Shown piece by piece: positions 1 through 13,300 of a DNA stretch of 64,000 nucleotides. The DNA is from Membranipora membranacea (lineage: Eukaryota; Bryozoa; Gymnolaemata; Cheilostomatida; Membraniporidae). How positions within the stretch are numbered: the stretch's first letter is position 1; each line of letters opens with the position of its first letter. The stretch is from the NCBI GenBank assembly GCA_914767715.1, contig OU612065.1, positions 22,692,001 through 22,756,000 on the forward strand, given 5' to 3'. The position numbers and the translations under genes are program-made. Below the pieces are notes generated by a model. It saw nothing but the letters and a program-made list of their open reading frames with translations, searched no databases and was not told where the DNA came from.

Positions 1-467
1 ATTTCTGAAAGCTGAATGCAGTTCAGACAGTAATGCATCCCTGTTTTAAGATGGGTGTTCATAGAATCATATTCAAGTCCCAGGTCTTCGGGTCTTTTAG
101 TATGTACTTGAGTCAGTGGTTGAGGATGACCAACTGATCTAGATCCTTCCATTGCCACCCTGAATGACTAAATTAGACAGGTGCTCTCTGAATATTTTCT
201 CTACATGACCTGCCTGGTGTATCCTGGTGAATTTATGTTGCTCAATACGAGGTTGAGTAGATGTTTATGGGTCCACCTCTGGCCTCATAATACCTACAAT
301 CAGCACAGATCTTACATGATTGTGATATTACACTTATTCCATCTGGAGTATACTAGATAGGTAGGATAGATTTCTGCCAGGCAAAGGAAATTTACATATG
401 GTTTGGTTTACTTTCACACCAATATCAATTTTCTGGACATGGTTTTATTTTATCATACTACTCACAG
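1..467 (+). other. Intron of the diacylglycerol kinase gene (partial)
   Basis: This stretch precedes the first recognisable DGK exon and ends in a pyrimidine-rich tract with the acceptor CACAG at 463-467. I see no kinase catalytic motif or other exon in it, so it is read as intron. The upstream exons, including the catalytic domain, lie outside the window. Confidence 0.6.
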
Positions 468-2626
468 ATGGACGGTAATATTCCACCCTGAAGAAAAAGA
501 GACGGATGAGACTAAAGTAGCCCTAGCTAATGACACGCAGGTAGCTGATACCAATGAAGACACAACTCAGATGTTTGTTATGAACAATTACATGGGCTTT
601 GGTATAGACGCTGAACTTTCTCTGGACTTCCACAACGCCAGAAAGAAAAATCCGGATAAATTTAACAGCAGGTTAGTCTACTCTCTGAATTACTTGGTTG
701 ATTATTTATATTAGATGAAAAATGGGATAGTACTGTTTTAAGCAGTGGTAGAATGGAGTACATGACTACATTGCATAAACACTCTTGCTCTCGCTCAACA
801 GTTGCCTGGCAATGAATAGCGAGGGTGCTTACCAACCTTAGCAACTCTACACCCTCTCACCGCCCGGCCATCCCCCGTCATCATAGGTAAAAGATTGGAT
901 AGAGATAAAGTTCTTCAACGTGGTTCACCAAACCAACATTGCGTGACTGTTAATTCGGTTTACATCATAGATGTTTATTCTGAATCCAATTTTCAAATGT
1001 TTTTCATTTTTATATTTCTCTTTTGATGACCATGCTACAGTTTTCTAACTCGAATCACCTGAATTGGGTTTACACTAGCTTCATCACGCCACTCTTATTT
1101 ATTTTGTTATTTGTTCAGGCATGTTAGTTGAACATAGTTCAAAAGTATTCAGTGCTCTTAATCTCATACTTGCAGATTTCACAATAAAGGTGTGTACTTC
1201 AAAATGAGTCTGAAAAAGATGACAAACAGGCCATCTAAGCCTCTGAACCAACTGATCAGGATTGAAGTAGACGGGCGTATATTAGAGCTTCCTTCTATTG
1301 AGGGTCTTATTATTCTCAATATATTCAGGTATTCATTATGTTATTGTTAACATATTTATGTTGGGTGAAATGATTCTACCTACTCACAATGCTTACTTGT
1401 GTAGTTTAAATGCACTCAATGTGGTAAAGACGACTCACAACTTGGTATATCTGTCCAAATTTCAATGGTTTTCGATAATAAATGTCATAAAGTTAAATGT
1501 TTTCTGCACTGTTAAAAAAAAAGGCCAAGCTTCATGTTTACGGAAGTTCTTGCCTTTACATCACTGTACATCAATGTGTGGTTGTAGCTGGGCTGCTGGG
1601 GCTAACCCATGGGGACCAGGGAAGGACGACTATTTCTTACCCCCTAATCACTGGGATGGTTTACTGGAGGTGGTTGGGGTGACTGGTGTAGCACATATGG
1701 GTACTATATCTGGAGGGTTGGGTAACGCTATACGCCTCGCTCAAGGAGCTCATGTAAGTTGTAGCATAAGTACCCAAGATGAGTGAATATTAGCTAGAGT
1801 TTCTTAAGCTAGCTGTTAGCTATTATCACTTATAGATATCCAAGTTTGGAGCTTTCATGAAATTTAGAGGGTGAGTAAATGAAAACTATCGATATATCTC
1901 ACTCCTTGAAGCATGTGTGGATAAAGTAACTTTTCTTCCTGCAAATACCTTACTACTAAAGCGTATTTGACTCCGGGTCATGGATGGCATCGATTTAGCA
2001 CTGATTACCATTTTCAACTTCTGGATAAAACTGCACAAGTTACTTTTTGATTTCCTTCGAGCCTTTTCCACTTGTTTGATCAAATCTACATCTCTTTATT
2101 ATGTGTAATTGTGATGTATCTTTTTTTCAGATAAAAATTACACTTGTTGATGATTTGCCAATTCATGTAGATGGTGAACCATGGATTCAGCCCAAAGGGC
2201 AGTGTGTCATCCTCAAGTCTGCACTCAAGGTGTGTTTCCAGATCTCATTGACCATAAGTTAGCTGGTACTGAACAGGCTTCATAGACATGGTTCTGACTC
2301 CAACGCTTTTATACCACTTGGAAATGTAATGCAAGATATCATAAGAATGATGCTTGGTGTGTGAACAGTAACAATTTAGCTCTAAGTATTGCTCACCGCT
2401 TCAGCAACAAATCGTGTGCCAAATAAATGTGCCTGCAGGGTTTTGCAAATTACATCCCTGTACACGATTAGCTCTTCTTCCTCAGGCTACAATGATGAAA
2501 AAGTCGAAAGAGAAGAACAAGGTGAAGCGAAGAGATACCGCTCCTGACCTGGCCTTCGCTGATAGACAGGTAGCCCAGGGTACAGCAAGCTTGTCTCTGG
2601 GCTCCAGCAGTGACCAGCCGACCTAG
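468..2626 (+). CDS. DGKQ: Diacylglycerol kinase, theta-like, C-terminal exons (5' partial)
   Basis: Five exons encode the end of a diacylglycerol kinase, which phosphorylates diacylglycerol to phosphatidic acid using ATP. Exons: 468-671, 1176-1328, 1588-1753, 2131-2229 and 2486-2626, each with GT/AG borders and consistent phase. Together they give the DGK accessory domain in order: [46 protein letters not shown], the block around [29 protein letters not shown] and VDGEPWIQP. The order and wording of these blocks, especially GVTGVAHMG and the short basic tail ([14 protein letters not shown]) ending in a Ser-rich stop, fit the theta type best. The catalytic domain, C1 domains and start codon lie upstream of the window. 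An insert after RWTVIF ([22 protein letters not shown]) is acidic and Thr-rich, probably a loop specific to this lineage. The family call is secure; the theta subtype is inferred. Confidence 0.85.
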
Positions 2627-4285
2627 AGAAGCCGCAATGAGGTACCCAGGCTAAAAGATGCGTACAGTGTGCGATGAAGTGGAACAGAAGAGCCACTGAT
2701 AATGATATTGATGATACATCATACACCAATGTCTTCTTGCCTAACAAAGTCTGTGACACAATTCACACCAGCAGCAGCCTTACATAGTAATACATGTTTT
2801 GATTGGTCAGGACAGGTCATGTGATAACCTGACATATTGTTATATAACTAGTATTTTATTCCCCACTTTCCTTCCTCCGCCCTCCAAGAACAATACTAAC
2901 TGATAGCCTGCGCTGTGTGCTGCTAACTTGCCAATCATCGTTTTATTGTCCACAGAAGTTTTTCTCTCACAATCAATTATGTCTGTGTGTCCTACTAGTA
3001 GATTTCTGGTAACCTATGACGGGATACCTCTAGTTAATGCTGATGCTAATCTTTTGGATAAAAAATCTCTGTTGTTTTTTACTATTACGGTACACAAAGT
3101 TTAGATATATCAGTTTTCATCTTGTCCAATATATGGTGTTTATTTTGTTAACTATTATTTTTTCTAGCAATTTTTTTGAGTAGTGCTGGCCACGCTTGGA
3201 TTTTACATCAACAATGAGATTACTATAAACTGCAACTAGTCAACATATGCTGACAATCATTATCTGAGCGCAAAAAAAAGAAGTTTTAAAGTCTAACATG
3301 TCCTGTTCTCTGCTGAATACTGCTGAATGTTTTTTTGTCATTTCCCTACTTTTCCTCTATTTTGTGTCAACTTATGCTGATTAGAATTATTGTATTAGCA
3401 ACCTTTGGATATTTAGCTTTTCGGTAGTGGTAGGTCAAATTCATGAGCATTTTTTATGTCTTTAGATGTTCTTCAGATTGACATTTACATGTATGTACAT
3501 CATAACAGCATTCTGCTGTCGTTTAAGAGCCTGTATTTCACCAATGGGCTGCTGGCAAACCTTTTTACTGTCACTACCTTGTTGGTCTAATATTAACCTG
3601 TACGTCTTTGTCAGACTTTTCCCTTTTATTATTGTCTAAGAGCTTCTAAAGTGTAAGAACCATTCTTTTTGTGGTAAGTTCTGTAGGAAAAATACATGGC
3701 TGGCCATCAGTTTATTATAATAAATAAATAATAATATAATAAATATAAATAGAATCTTATATTCCATATGCTCACAAACTGCTACATTTTTATGCTCTTA
3801 CCCATATTAAATACTCTAAACTCTGACATTTTAAAGTGAAAACACTGTCAGAAAAAGTCCTAGGTGCCAACTGATGCTTGGCGTGATCAGGGATAGGCCA
3901 TATAGGTCATTGCCTGGATATTAACCCACTGCATAGCCTGTGTCTCACAGATTTAAATTACTCAGTCAAGCAAATCATGAGATAAAACCATAACAAATAC
4001 TTGGTTAATCCTTTCTGCACATGATAATTAGCTTGTTGTTCTGAAAGTCTGCTTTTGAGTGCCAGGTACAATTGTAGAATGCACCAAACCGTTATTAAAA
4101 TTTTTCAATTGTCCAGTTTGCATGCTGAAATTTGATTCCATACAATAGCGATTGACTGAGTTTTCACTGTAATGTAAGCACGAACCAAAACCTTATTCCG
4201 ATTCGGTGTAACATGCGTCATTTACATAATTTTAAAATAGTAATGTGTACTGGGTCAGGAAATAGTGAGAGCGAAGACAGCTGCA
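2627..4285. other. DGK 3' UTR and intergenic region
   Basis: No coding exon is supported here. It should hold the 3' UTR of the kinase and the promoter and 5' UTR of the peroxidase gene. AATAAA-like hexamers occur only within an AT-rich simple repeat at about 3711-3752, over 1 kb after the stop codon, so the poly(A) site is uncertain. No convincing TATA box is seen upstream of 4286. Confidence 0.5.
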
Positions 4286-4351
4286 ATGTCAGGGTTCAGC
4301 GGCAACATGTTCGTGATACTTCTTCTCAACTTCTTACTCAACTTAAACCAG
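4286..4351 (+). CDS. Peroxidase exon 1: signal peptide
   Basis: The ATG at 4286 opens a 22-codon exon with a short polar start, then a hydrophobic core [12 protein letters not shown], ending at CAG|GTAACA. A second ATG lies seven codons downstream and would still leave most of the hydrophobic core. The first is chosen because it gives a normal-length signal peptide. The exon is in phase 0 with the next one, which begins TWSLDS. Confidence 0.75.
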
Positions 4352-7300
4352 GTAACAGGAAACTTTATCATACCAATTCATTATAGTTTTTAGATGCTTA
4401 CTAAAAATAAGAAAAACAATCAAATGACTAGGCTGACTAGAACTTGTACTTGACTTGTATTTCTGATATACAGTCAGCGCTTTAGTAATAGAAGTTAATA
4501 CAGTGAGATTTCATTGAGTTTGAAATGTTTTTTTTTCTAGACATGGAGTCTGGACTCAGCGACAGTTATGGATATCCGCTCACAGATCAGAGATATGATA
4601 GACAGTGATGCAGCTGAAGCTGGGAACGCAAACAGTCTTAGAATGCTTGGAGGGCTGGTCAGACTGTCTTTTCATGACTGTGTTGGTGATAGTTGTGACG
4701 GCTGCATCAACAATCACAACCCTGAAAATGCAGGTGTGTAAAGCGACCGACCTTATTAGGTGGTACTAGCCTTATCTCAGCGCCCCCATTTTTTTGTTAT
4801 TGTCACACAAAAAAACCAATAAAAATGTGGCGTTGAGATAAGGCTATGTGGCATCAGATGTGATGATCTACGCTCACAGAGTACTTTATATTAGTGTCAC
4901 CACTGTATATATAATGGTTGATAATTTCCACTGACACATCTAGGTGAAGCGATATACATCTTATGGAGTTAATGTCTGTAAAGCAGGTCAATGTCCTTAA
5001 ATTTCTTTTTATTTTATCGTGAAAAGGTGACACAATTTTGGAAATTTACGCAATCATTTAAAAAAAAAGATGTTGTTTTATCTAACATCACTTAGTGTCT
5101 TATTGGCATTGCAGGGTTAGACATATACATAAACAGAACAGAAGAGTTGTATACAGCCTTAGAAGTTAACGGTGAGCCTGTTACTATGAGTAGAGCTGAC
5201 TTCTGGGCTCTGGCAGGTATTGAAGCTGTATATTACTCTAATGAGCTGGCTACTTCATGTAGAGATTGTCTTCAACACCCTCCGGACATCACGTAAGTGT
5301 TCATGAGTAACATCTGCTCCTCGGCACTACCACTCAGCACCCTCCATCGGCTTCACCATCTGTGGGAGGGAAAAGGGTTTGGACTCAAACGGGCACTCAC
5401 AGTTTTCAGGGTAGCATCATAAAATACCTAAAATGTGTTGATGACTGATTGTTGAAGGAAAGTTGGAATTTGTAATAATTAGGGTTTGGTTTGGTTCTAA
5501 GGTAAAGTGATACTGCATGAATTTACAGGTTTCACACAGGACGTGTAGATTGTCCCACCTCACCATGGACAGATGAGATGTGGGTACTTCCCAGTGCACT
5601 CGGTGATAACGAACATGTTCTGGAATTCTTTAGTGATCAGTTTGGTTTTGACGAGAAGGAATCTACTGCAATTCTAGGTAAGCGGGAATAAAAGATGAGT
5701 CACAGGAGATGATGCAATAAATGTGTCAAACTATGTGGTCCTTTAAGTTTCAGTATAAATTTAAACTACTTGAGCTCACGATTGACCACCTTTTTACAAT
5801 GATTGATTGAGGATTATGTGCTCTTGTGAAATGAGAGGATAACTACTACTATATTAGTTTCATTTTAATTTGGTCAGTTTGGCGCAGTGGTTAGCGTGTC
5901 TGCCACTTGACCAGCCGGTTGTGGGTTCACACCCCATCCGGGACCGAAAGAACCCTCCTGAATGGTATAGCTCTATACAGGAGGATGCTGTCATCAGCCA
6001 CTGCAGCTCCAGCCTTGTAGCGCTATGCTTCATGCTGGGATAAAGCTGTCAGTGGTTGAAAAGTGGCACTAACGACTCGGAAACCTAGTCGTCACTATAG
6101 ACCTCTTCCTATACCGCACCTCGGTGCAGTCATTGTCTACCAGACGGACAGCAATATTATTACATTATTAATTTGGTTGATTTATTACATTGTTATCATC
6201 AGGTGCATATATTTGATTATGAGTTTTGCACCCTTACTGAATGAGAGAAGTACTACTACCATTTTATTTTTCAATATGATAGTAAGGGCTGTTTATCTTT
6301 TCTTTGGTGAACAGGTGCACATACTCTGGGAAGGGCACACAGGGAAGCTTCAGGATTTACAAGTCCCTGGGTACAAAGACAAGACAGACTAGACAATGCC
6401 TTCTATATCGATCTCAATAATCAATCAATGAACTGGGTTCAGAGACAAACCGGACGACCAGAAGAAAACTTGTGGTCTTGGGTATGTTAAAAGCTACATT
6501 TTTGTTCAATGACTGACTTATCATCAGAGTGTATCTATGATTCATATAACATAGCATATAACAGCTGTAATTCGCTACAAGTAAATCTTTCAGTCACTGT
6601 TCAACGATTTATCACACTCCAACTTCAGTATTTTCAGGCTATTTGATGCATCTAACATTGGTATTATCTCACATTTTCTGAAACACAAATTACACTTCAA
6701 TTTTCAGAAAAGTCAGAATGCTGATGGTAGTTTCTCACGACTGATGTTGAATAGTGACATGGCTCTAATTAAGAACATCAGTGATATGGAGGGTGGAGAG
6801 GTATCATGTACATACACATCATGTCCTGATGTTAACACACTGACTGGTGATTGGGTGAGTTCCCATTGGATACTGTATTAATCAACTTATGCAGGCTGGA
6901 AACAGCTATTTAAATGTGACCTTACAGTCAAAAAGTTCAGAAATAAGAGCTTAGTGAAGTCCATCAGAAGGCTGAAATAAAAGAAAAAACTCACTGTGGT
7001 TTTGGTTGAATGTGGTTTTTAGAATAATAATGTATGTTTTAGGTGCACGACTTTGCTAGTGACAACAGCCTGTGGATCGATGAATTCTCGAAAGCTTTTG
7101 AGAAGATGGTAGAATCGGGATGGACTGGGCAGCTGGATGATATGGAAGAAACAATAACAACGGCCAGACCTTTGAATACCAACCCGACTCAAACGCCATC
7201 CGATCTGTCCAATGAAGCAATTGCTGACATCCGCTCACAGATTAGGGATATGATAGACAGCGATGCAATAGAATCCAGAGATAGAAGCAGTCTTAGAATG

Positions 7301-10300
7301 CTTGGGGGGCTGGTTAGACTGTCTTTTCATGACTGTGTTGGTGATAAATGTGATGGATGCATCAACAATCAAAATCCAGAAAACGCAGGTTTGTAAAAAT
7401 CAAACTCAGATTTATGAAACCCTGAATGTCAATTCATGTATTGTTTGTGAAAAGCTTCAACCCTATTTTCGTTAAAAACTTTATTGGCGTAATTTTCACA
7501 TGATGAGAAGATTTTTCAGCACTAGCAGTCGAGAAAAAGGGAAAAATACTGAATCAGGATGTAAAAAGGGTTACCATATAAATGACGTTTCGAATGAATT
7601 ATGCTTCTTGTATAATCTTATTGCAGGGTTGGACATTTACATAAACAGAACAGAGGAGTTGTATACAACCTTAGAATATAACGGTGAACCTGTTATTATG
7701 AGTAGAGCTGATTTCTGGGCTCTAGCAGGTATAGAAGCTGTATATTACTCTAATGAGCTGGCTACTTCATGTAGAGATTGTCTTCAGCACCCTCCGGACA
7801 TCACGTAAGTTGAGACACTGTTTATTTTTTAATCAATTGCAGTTATTTTGTCTTTGCCTACCAAATTTTGCTAAGAAGTGTAAAAGCAACAGTAGGAAAG
7901 AGTAAGTTTTAACCAATTTTTCCTATTTATGCTGATTCTTTATGATTTTTTTCCAGGTTCCGTACAGGCAGAACCGATTGTCCCACGTCTCCATGGACTA
8001 ATGATAACTGGGAGCTTCCCAGCGCCCTCGGAGACAATGAACATGTGGTAGAATTCTTTAGGGAACAATTTGGGTTTGATGAAAAGGAAACTACAGCAAT
8101 TCTAGGTCAGTCAAATAACCAGATCAAATTTCAGCCGAATAGTTAATACATTCCACAACTTGATAATATGAAAATTATAGATATGCCGCCTCGGATGCTC
8201 TTGTTCAAAATATTTAGTACACTCAACTTGATTTGAACCTCTTGGGACTTCCGAATTTTGTCCTAAATGAGCATAAAGCCTGAACTACAATCGACATTAA
8301 AAAAAAACACTTTGAACTGATTGGTATAATACACAGGAAGTGAATCCCGCAGCTTTGATTGGTTGTGAATTATGCGCCCTTACAAAATGAGGGGATAACT
8401 ACTACAATTTAATTTGTTGGCATAATAATTTATAATAAGGGCTGATTTCTTTCTCTGTCGAACAGGTGCACATACCTTAGGAAGGGCACATAGAGAAGCC
8501 TCAGGCTTCACAGGCCCCTGGGTACAAAGAAAAGACAGACTAGATAACGCCTTTTATATCGATCTCAATAATAGATCTATGAACTGGGTTCAGGGTTTGA
8601 CTGGTAGACCAGAAGAGAACCTATGGTCATGGGTATGCTACATCTTTTCAATGACTGCTTTATAGTTTATTACAGTAGCGTTACTGGTTGTATTTTACTG
8701 CAAGCAAATATTTCAGGCATTGTTATAGTACAACACACTTAACTTCAAATAACCTTACACTTAGCTGCATGGAATATGACGGAATTTCACAGTTTCCAAT
8801 CAAAGACTCTTTAAATTTTAGAAAAGGCAGAATGCAGATGGGAGTCTCTCACGACTGATGTTGAATAGTGACATGGCTCTAATTAAGAACATCAGTGATA
8901 TGGAGGATGGAGAGGTATCCTGTACATACACATCATGTCCTGATGTTAACACAGTGACTGGTGATTGGGTGAGTCCTGATCTAATTTTCCGCTAGTTTAC
9001 ATACTTTTGTCGACAGAAATTAGCTACTTAAATGTGCCCTGACCTTTAGAGTATCTAGAAACTGGTTTTGTTGACACAATCACCCAAAAGATCAAAAGAA
9101 AGTAAATCCTCTTTCTGAGAGAGGAGTTGCTCCTCCTTACCTCCTAAAATCAGCTTATTCAGATCTTTTGGATGATGGTAGTCACATCTCCCAATTTTCA
9201 GCAGAAATCATAGTTTAGAACTGTGCGAGATGCTAAAAAAGATAAAAACCTGCATAATTTTAAAAATATTTATGACTTAGGTGCATGACTTTGCGAGTGA
9301 CAACAGCCTGTGGATCGACGAATTTTCCAAAGCTTTTGAAAAGATGGTTGAATCAGGATGGACTGGGCAATTGGATGAAATTGAAGATACGATAACTACA
9401 ACTAGACCACTAAATACAAACCCCACACAAGCGCCATCTGATCTGTCCGAAGAAGCTGTTGCTGACATCCGCGCACAGATCAGGGATATGATTGACAGTG
9501 ATGCAGCTGAAGCTGGAAATAGAGACAGTCTTAGAATGCTTGGAGGGCTGGTCAGACTGTCTTTCCATGACTGTGTTGGTGATAAGTGTGACGGCTGCAT
9601 CAACAATCAAAATCCTGAAAATGCAGGTAGGTAAACACCAAATTATGAATCTTTGGAGAAAATATACACCTGAAGGTGCCGGGGGCTGAAACAATCAGCC
9701 CTGAAAGCTCCCCCACTTGGACTCGAACCCACAACTCTTGCAGCACCAATTGTCTGGCAGTGAATAGCCTATGTTTCTCATTCTGTAAGATTGAGAAACA
9801 TATTAACAGCAACTTCATGTAGTATCTTTTTGCAGGGTTAGACATTTACATAAACAGAACAGAAGAGTTGTATACATCCTTAGAAGTTAACGGTGAGCCT
9901 GTTACTATGAGTAGAGCTGACTTCTGGGCTCTGGCAGGATCAGAAGCTGTATATTACTCCAATGAGCTGGCTACTTCATGCAGAGATTGTCTTCAGCACC
10001 CTCCGACCATCACGTAAGTGTTTTTGTGTGGCACCTCCTTCCCCGGCAATCCTCATGGTCTTTGAAAGAGCATCATGAATATTCCAAAAATGTTGTTCAC
10101 TGATGGTTGAAGAAAAACAGGGGTAAGATATTAATATGGTCTGGTTAAGAAGTGTGATTAAATTCTACTGCTTCAGTTTACAGGAATCACACAGGTCGTA
10201 TAATATAACATCCTTACCTCAAAAGAGGACAACTCTTAAATATGTTAACATTTGTTTGTTGAAACAGGGAGGGTGGGATATACCACCCTCCCACCCACCC

Positions 10301-13300
10301 TCCCTGGTTGAAACAGGAGGAAAATCAATTTTTTCCACTGATGTTTGATGATCAGGGTCTGAAGAACTTCTGTGCCACAATTAAGTAGATGAGTTGCACC
10401 AACGGATCTATATGAAAAATATGCTCTTAAGAGCTTCTGGTCATGAAAAAACAGCCCTCTCTGAATCATCGTATTCAGGATTGTTCAACGAAGCGGAAAA
10501 TTGATTGAACTGTATATTGTCTCCTCTTGATTTATTTCTCGAACGTGCAGATTGCGGCAAGAAATAAATCAAGAGAAGACAATCTTCGTAGTATAATCAA
10601 TTTTCCGCAACCTCCATCAACCTTGTGTAAATGTGAAATTTGCATGGACAACTTTTGATCAAATCTGGTCAATGCTGGCGACTTTTTTTTCTAGATTCCG
10701 TGAAGGCAGAACCGATTGTCCCACATCTCCATGGACTAATGATAACTGGGAGCTTCCCAGCGCCCTCGGAGACAACGAACATGTGGTAGAATTCTTTAGG
10801 GAACAATTTGGATTCGATGAAAAGGAAACTACAGCTATTCTAGGTCAGTCGAATAACCAGACAACATCTTGCAAAAACTATTACCTCCTATAATCTCAAA
10901 CATGGGAAATTTACAATTACATATCCAAATCGCCTGATATTTGGGACCATATACATTTTTGTTGGGGAGCCACACGTTTGTTGACTACGCAAGTCTTATA
11001 TATCAGTATTAAAACTGCAGGGCCAGCATAACATTATTTACAACATGTTATTCTTTGAACTGACAGGTGCACATACTCTGGGAAGGGCACACAGGGAAGC
11101 TTCGGGCTTTACAAGTCCCTGGGTACAAAGACAAGACAGACTAGATAATGCTTTCTATATTGATCTCAACAATAACTCTATGAACTGGGTTCAGAGCCTG
11201 ACTGGACGGCCAGAAGAAAACCTATGGTCATGGGTAAGGTAACTCAGATTCTTCTCATTGACCTAAACACAAACGTGAAATATTTCCTCTGATAGCAAAC
11301 CAAATTGCCTCAACAAATTTTAAGTTTACATATCCTATAGTTTGGTTGTGTATTTTGCAAATCAAACATACTGGCAGCTGGTGTTTGTAATTTGTCTTCA
11401 GAAAAGCCGAAGTCCAGATGGCAGTCTCAAGCGTCTCATGTTAAACTCTGATATGGCTCTTATCAGGAACATAAGTGAAATGGAGAATGGAGAAGTTGCC
11501 TGCACATACTCTTCATGTCCAGTGGTCACCTCGCAAACAAATAACTGGGTGAGTTTTGGAAAATATTGAAACTGTTGTTTTACATACCAACGAGTACTTT
11601 GAATTCTATTGGTTCCTTAGACCTGAACCCTGGTTGGTTCAAATTACCTCGGCCAGCCCCTTCTCAAAGATAAGACGTACCTATTAACAATGACCCTGAG
11701 TTGATTAAGGTAGGTGAAGCAAGAGAGTATGCACATTTAGAAACATGAAGCGTTCATTCTATTCCCTTCATATCACATAACACATACACCTACTTCTTGG
11801 TCAGGTGGAAGAGTTTGCAGTTGATAACAGCCTCTGGATAGATGAGTTCTCCAAAGCTTTTGAAAAAATGATAGAATCAGGATGGGCGGGCCTTCTAAGG
11901 GACATTGGTGCTGGAGGTGGAAATGGAAACACAGATGCTACAGCTACAACCCCTGATAGTTCCCCCTCTCAAGCTACTGTGACTGAAAGCTCAGCTTCTG
12001 GAACTACAGCGACATCTGTTACGGCATCAGATATAATAGCCAATATCCGCTCACAGATCAGGGATATGATAGACAGTGATGCAGTAGATTCTGGAAATAT
12101 GAATAGTCTTAGAATGCTTGGGGGGCTGGTCAGGCTGTCTTTTCATGACTGTGTTGGTGATAAATGTGATGGATGCATCAATAATGGAAACCCTGAAAAT
12201 GCAGGTAATGTAATGTTATATCTTACGTAATGTTATAAAATGTAATGTTATAAAATGTAATGTTATAAATAAAAAGGGCAAATATCTAAGGCAAAAACTA
12301 AGTTTCTGCATAATGAGGGATTGAGGTACTTTTTGTCTACAGTCTGAACATTATCCTTATAATCTTGCTTTTCTGTGACAGGGTTGGACATTTACATAAA
12401 CAGAACAGAACAGTTGTATACAACTTTAGAATATAATGGTGAGCCTGTCCCTATCAGCAGAGCAGATTTCTGGGCACTCGCAGGTATAGAGGCTGTATAT
12501 TACTCTAATGAACTGGCTACCTGCAGACGATGTGTGCCTCACCTACCAAACATAATGTAAGCATAACAAAAACACACAATTGTGCAGTCGATTTGCACCC
12601 CGACAGCGGCAAAACCCATGTCAAATATATAACACTTGTGATTTGATATTACTGAGAATCTTAATTGCTAATCCTTAGGTTGAAATCACTCAAGATTTTA
12701 TAATTGATCTAAAGTTATGGCCTACAAAGTTCTAGAGAGGTGACTTACTTCTGCTGAGTGCTCCGTATCTGTCTTAATTCTTCACAATCACCACTCAGTT
12801 TTTTTGCATCTATTTTGCTCAAGTCTAAAATTGCCCATTTAGTGTACTTGATGGTGTAATTCCTAATACCCCTCGAGTGGTTGTATGTAAAAAGAGAGAT
12901 TAAAAGTACCAATAAGTTATTTTATTTTTTTATTACCAGTTTCCATGGGGGTCGCACTGATTGCCCGACCTCACCATGGACTGATGAGATCTGGGAATTT
13001 CCGAATGCTCGTGGTGACAATGAGCATACAGTACAGTTCTTCAGGAACCAGTTTGACTTTGATGAGAAAGAGACAGCAGCAATTCTCGGTAGGACAGTGG
13101 TTATATTCTTTGAGATGCAATGTTGTCATGTAACAAGTTTAATAACAATGGCTGAAACTGGATACCAATGTACACTTTGAGGCAATATTGAAGTCAATGA
13201 TAATATGATGGGAAGCATAAATAGCCCACATGTAAGTAATAAGTAAATCACCATAACAATAGAGCAGTCTTTGTTTCTCCAAGTAGTTTATGATGACGAT

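Larger units (their letters stand above)
4541..6854 (+). other. Peroxidase unit A (exons 2-6)
   Basis: First of four domain-encoding units, with coding exon lengths 193, 178, 149, 167 and 147 bp. It carries distal RLSFHDC, the cysteine cluster C..C..C in DSCDGC, an N-glycosylation sequon NRT, the GAHTLG proximal helix, the PWV tryptophan and LDNAFY. The last holds the Asp that pairs with the proximal His in class I enzymes. The end of the domain ([13 protein letters not shown]) lies at the start of exon 7. The intron between exons 4 and 5 carries a SINE. Confidence 0.85.
9281..11548 (+). other. Peroxidase unit C (exons 12-16)
   Basis: Third unit, with exon lengths identical to unit B (346, 178, 149, 167, 147 bp). 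All catalytic residues are kept. Exon 15 reads the same as exon 5 of unit A through the proximal helix region. Intron 12 holds an antisense SINE fragment, and intron 13 holds two foldbacks and a G-quadruplex motif. Confidence 0.85.

Noticed and set aside
780-835. Possible antisense SINE fragment (CTATTCATTGCCAGGC on the minus strand)
   Set aside because: Only about 40 bases resemble the second SINE family and no B box is present; too weak to annotate.
5417-5599. Minus-strand frames across peroxidase exons
   Set aside because: These are shadows of the spliced plus-strand gene; exon boundaries and reading phase support the plus strand.
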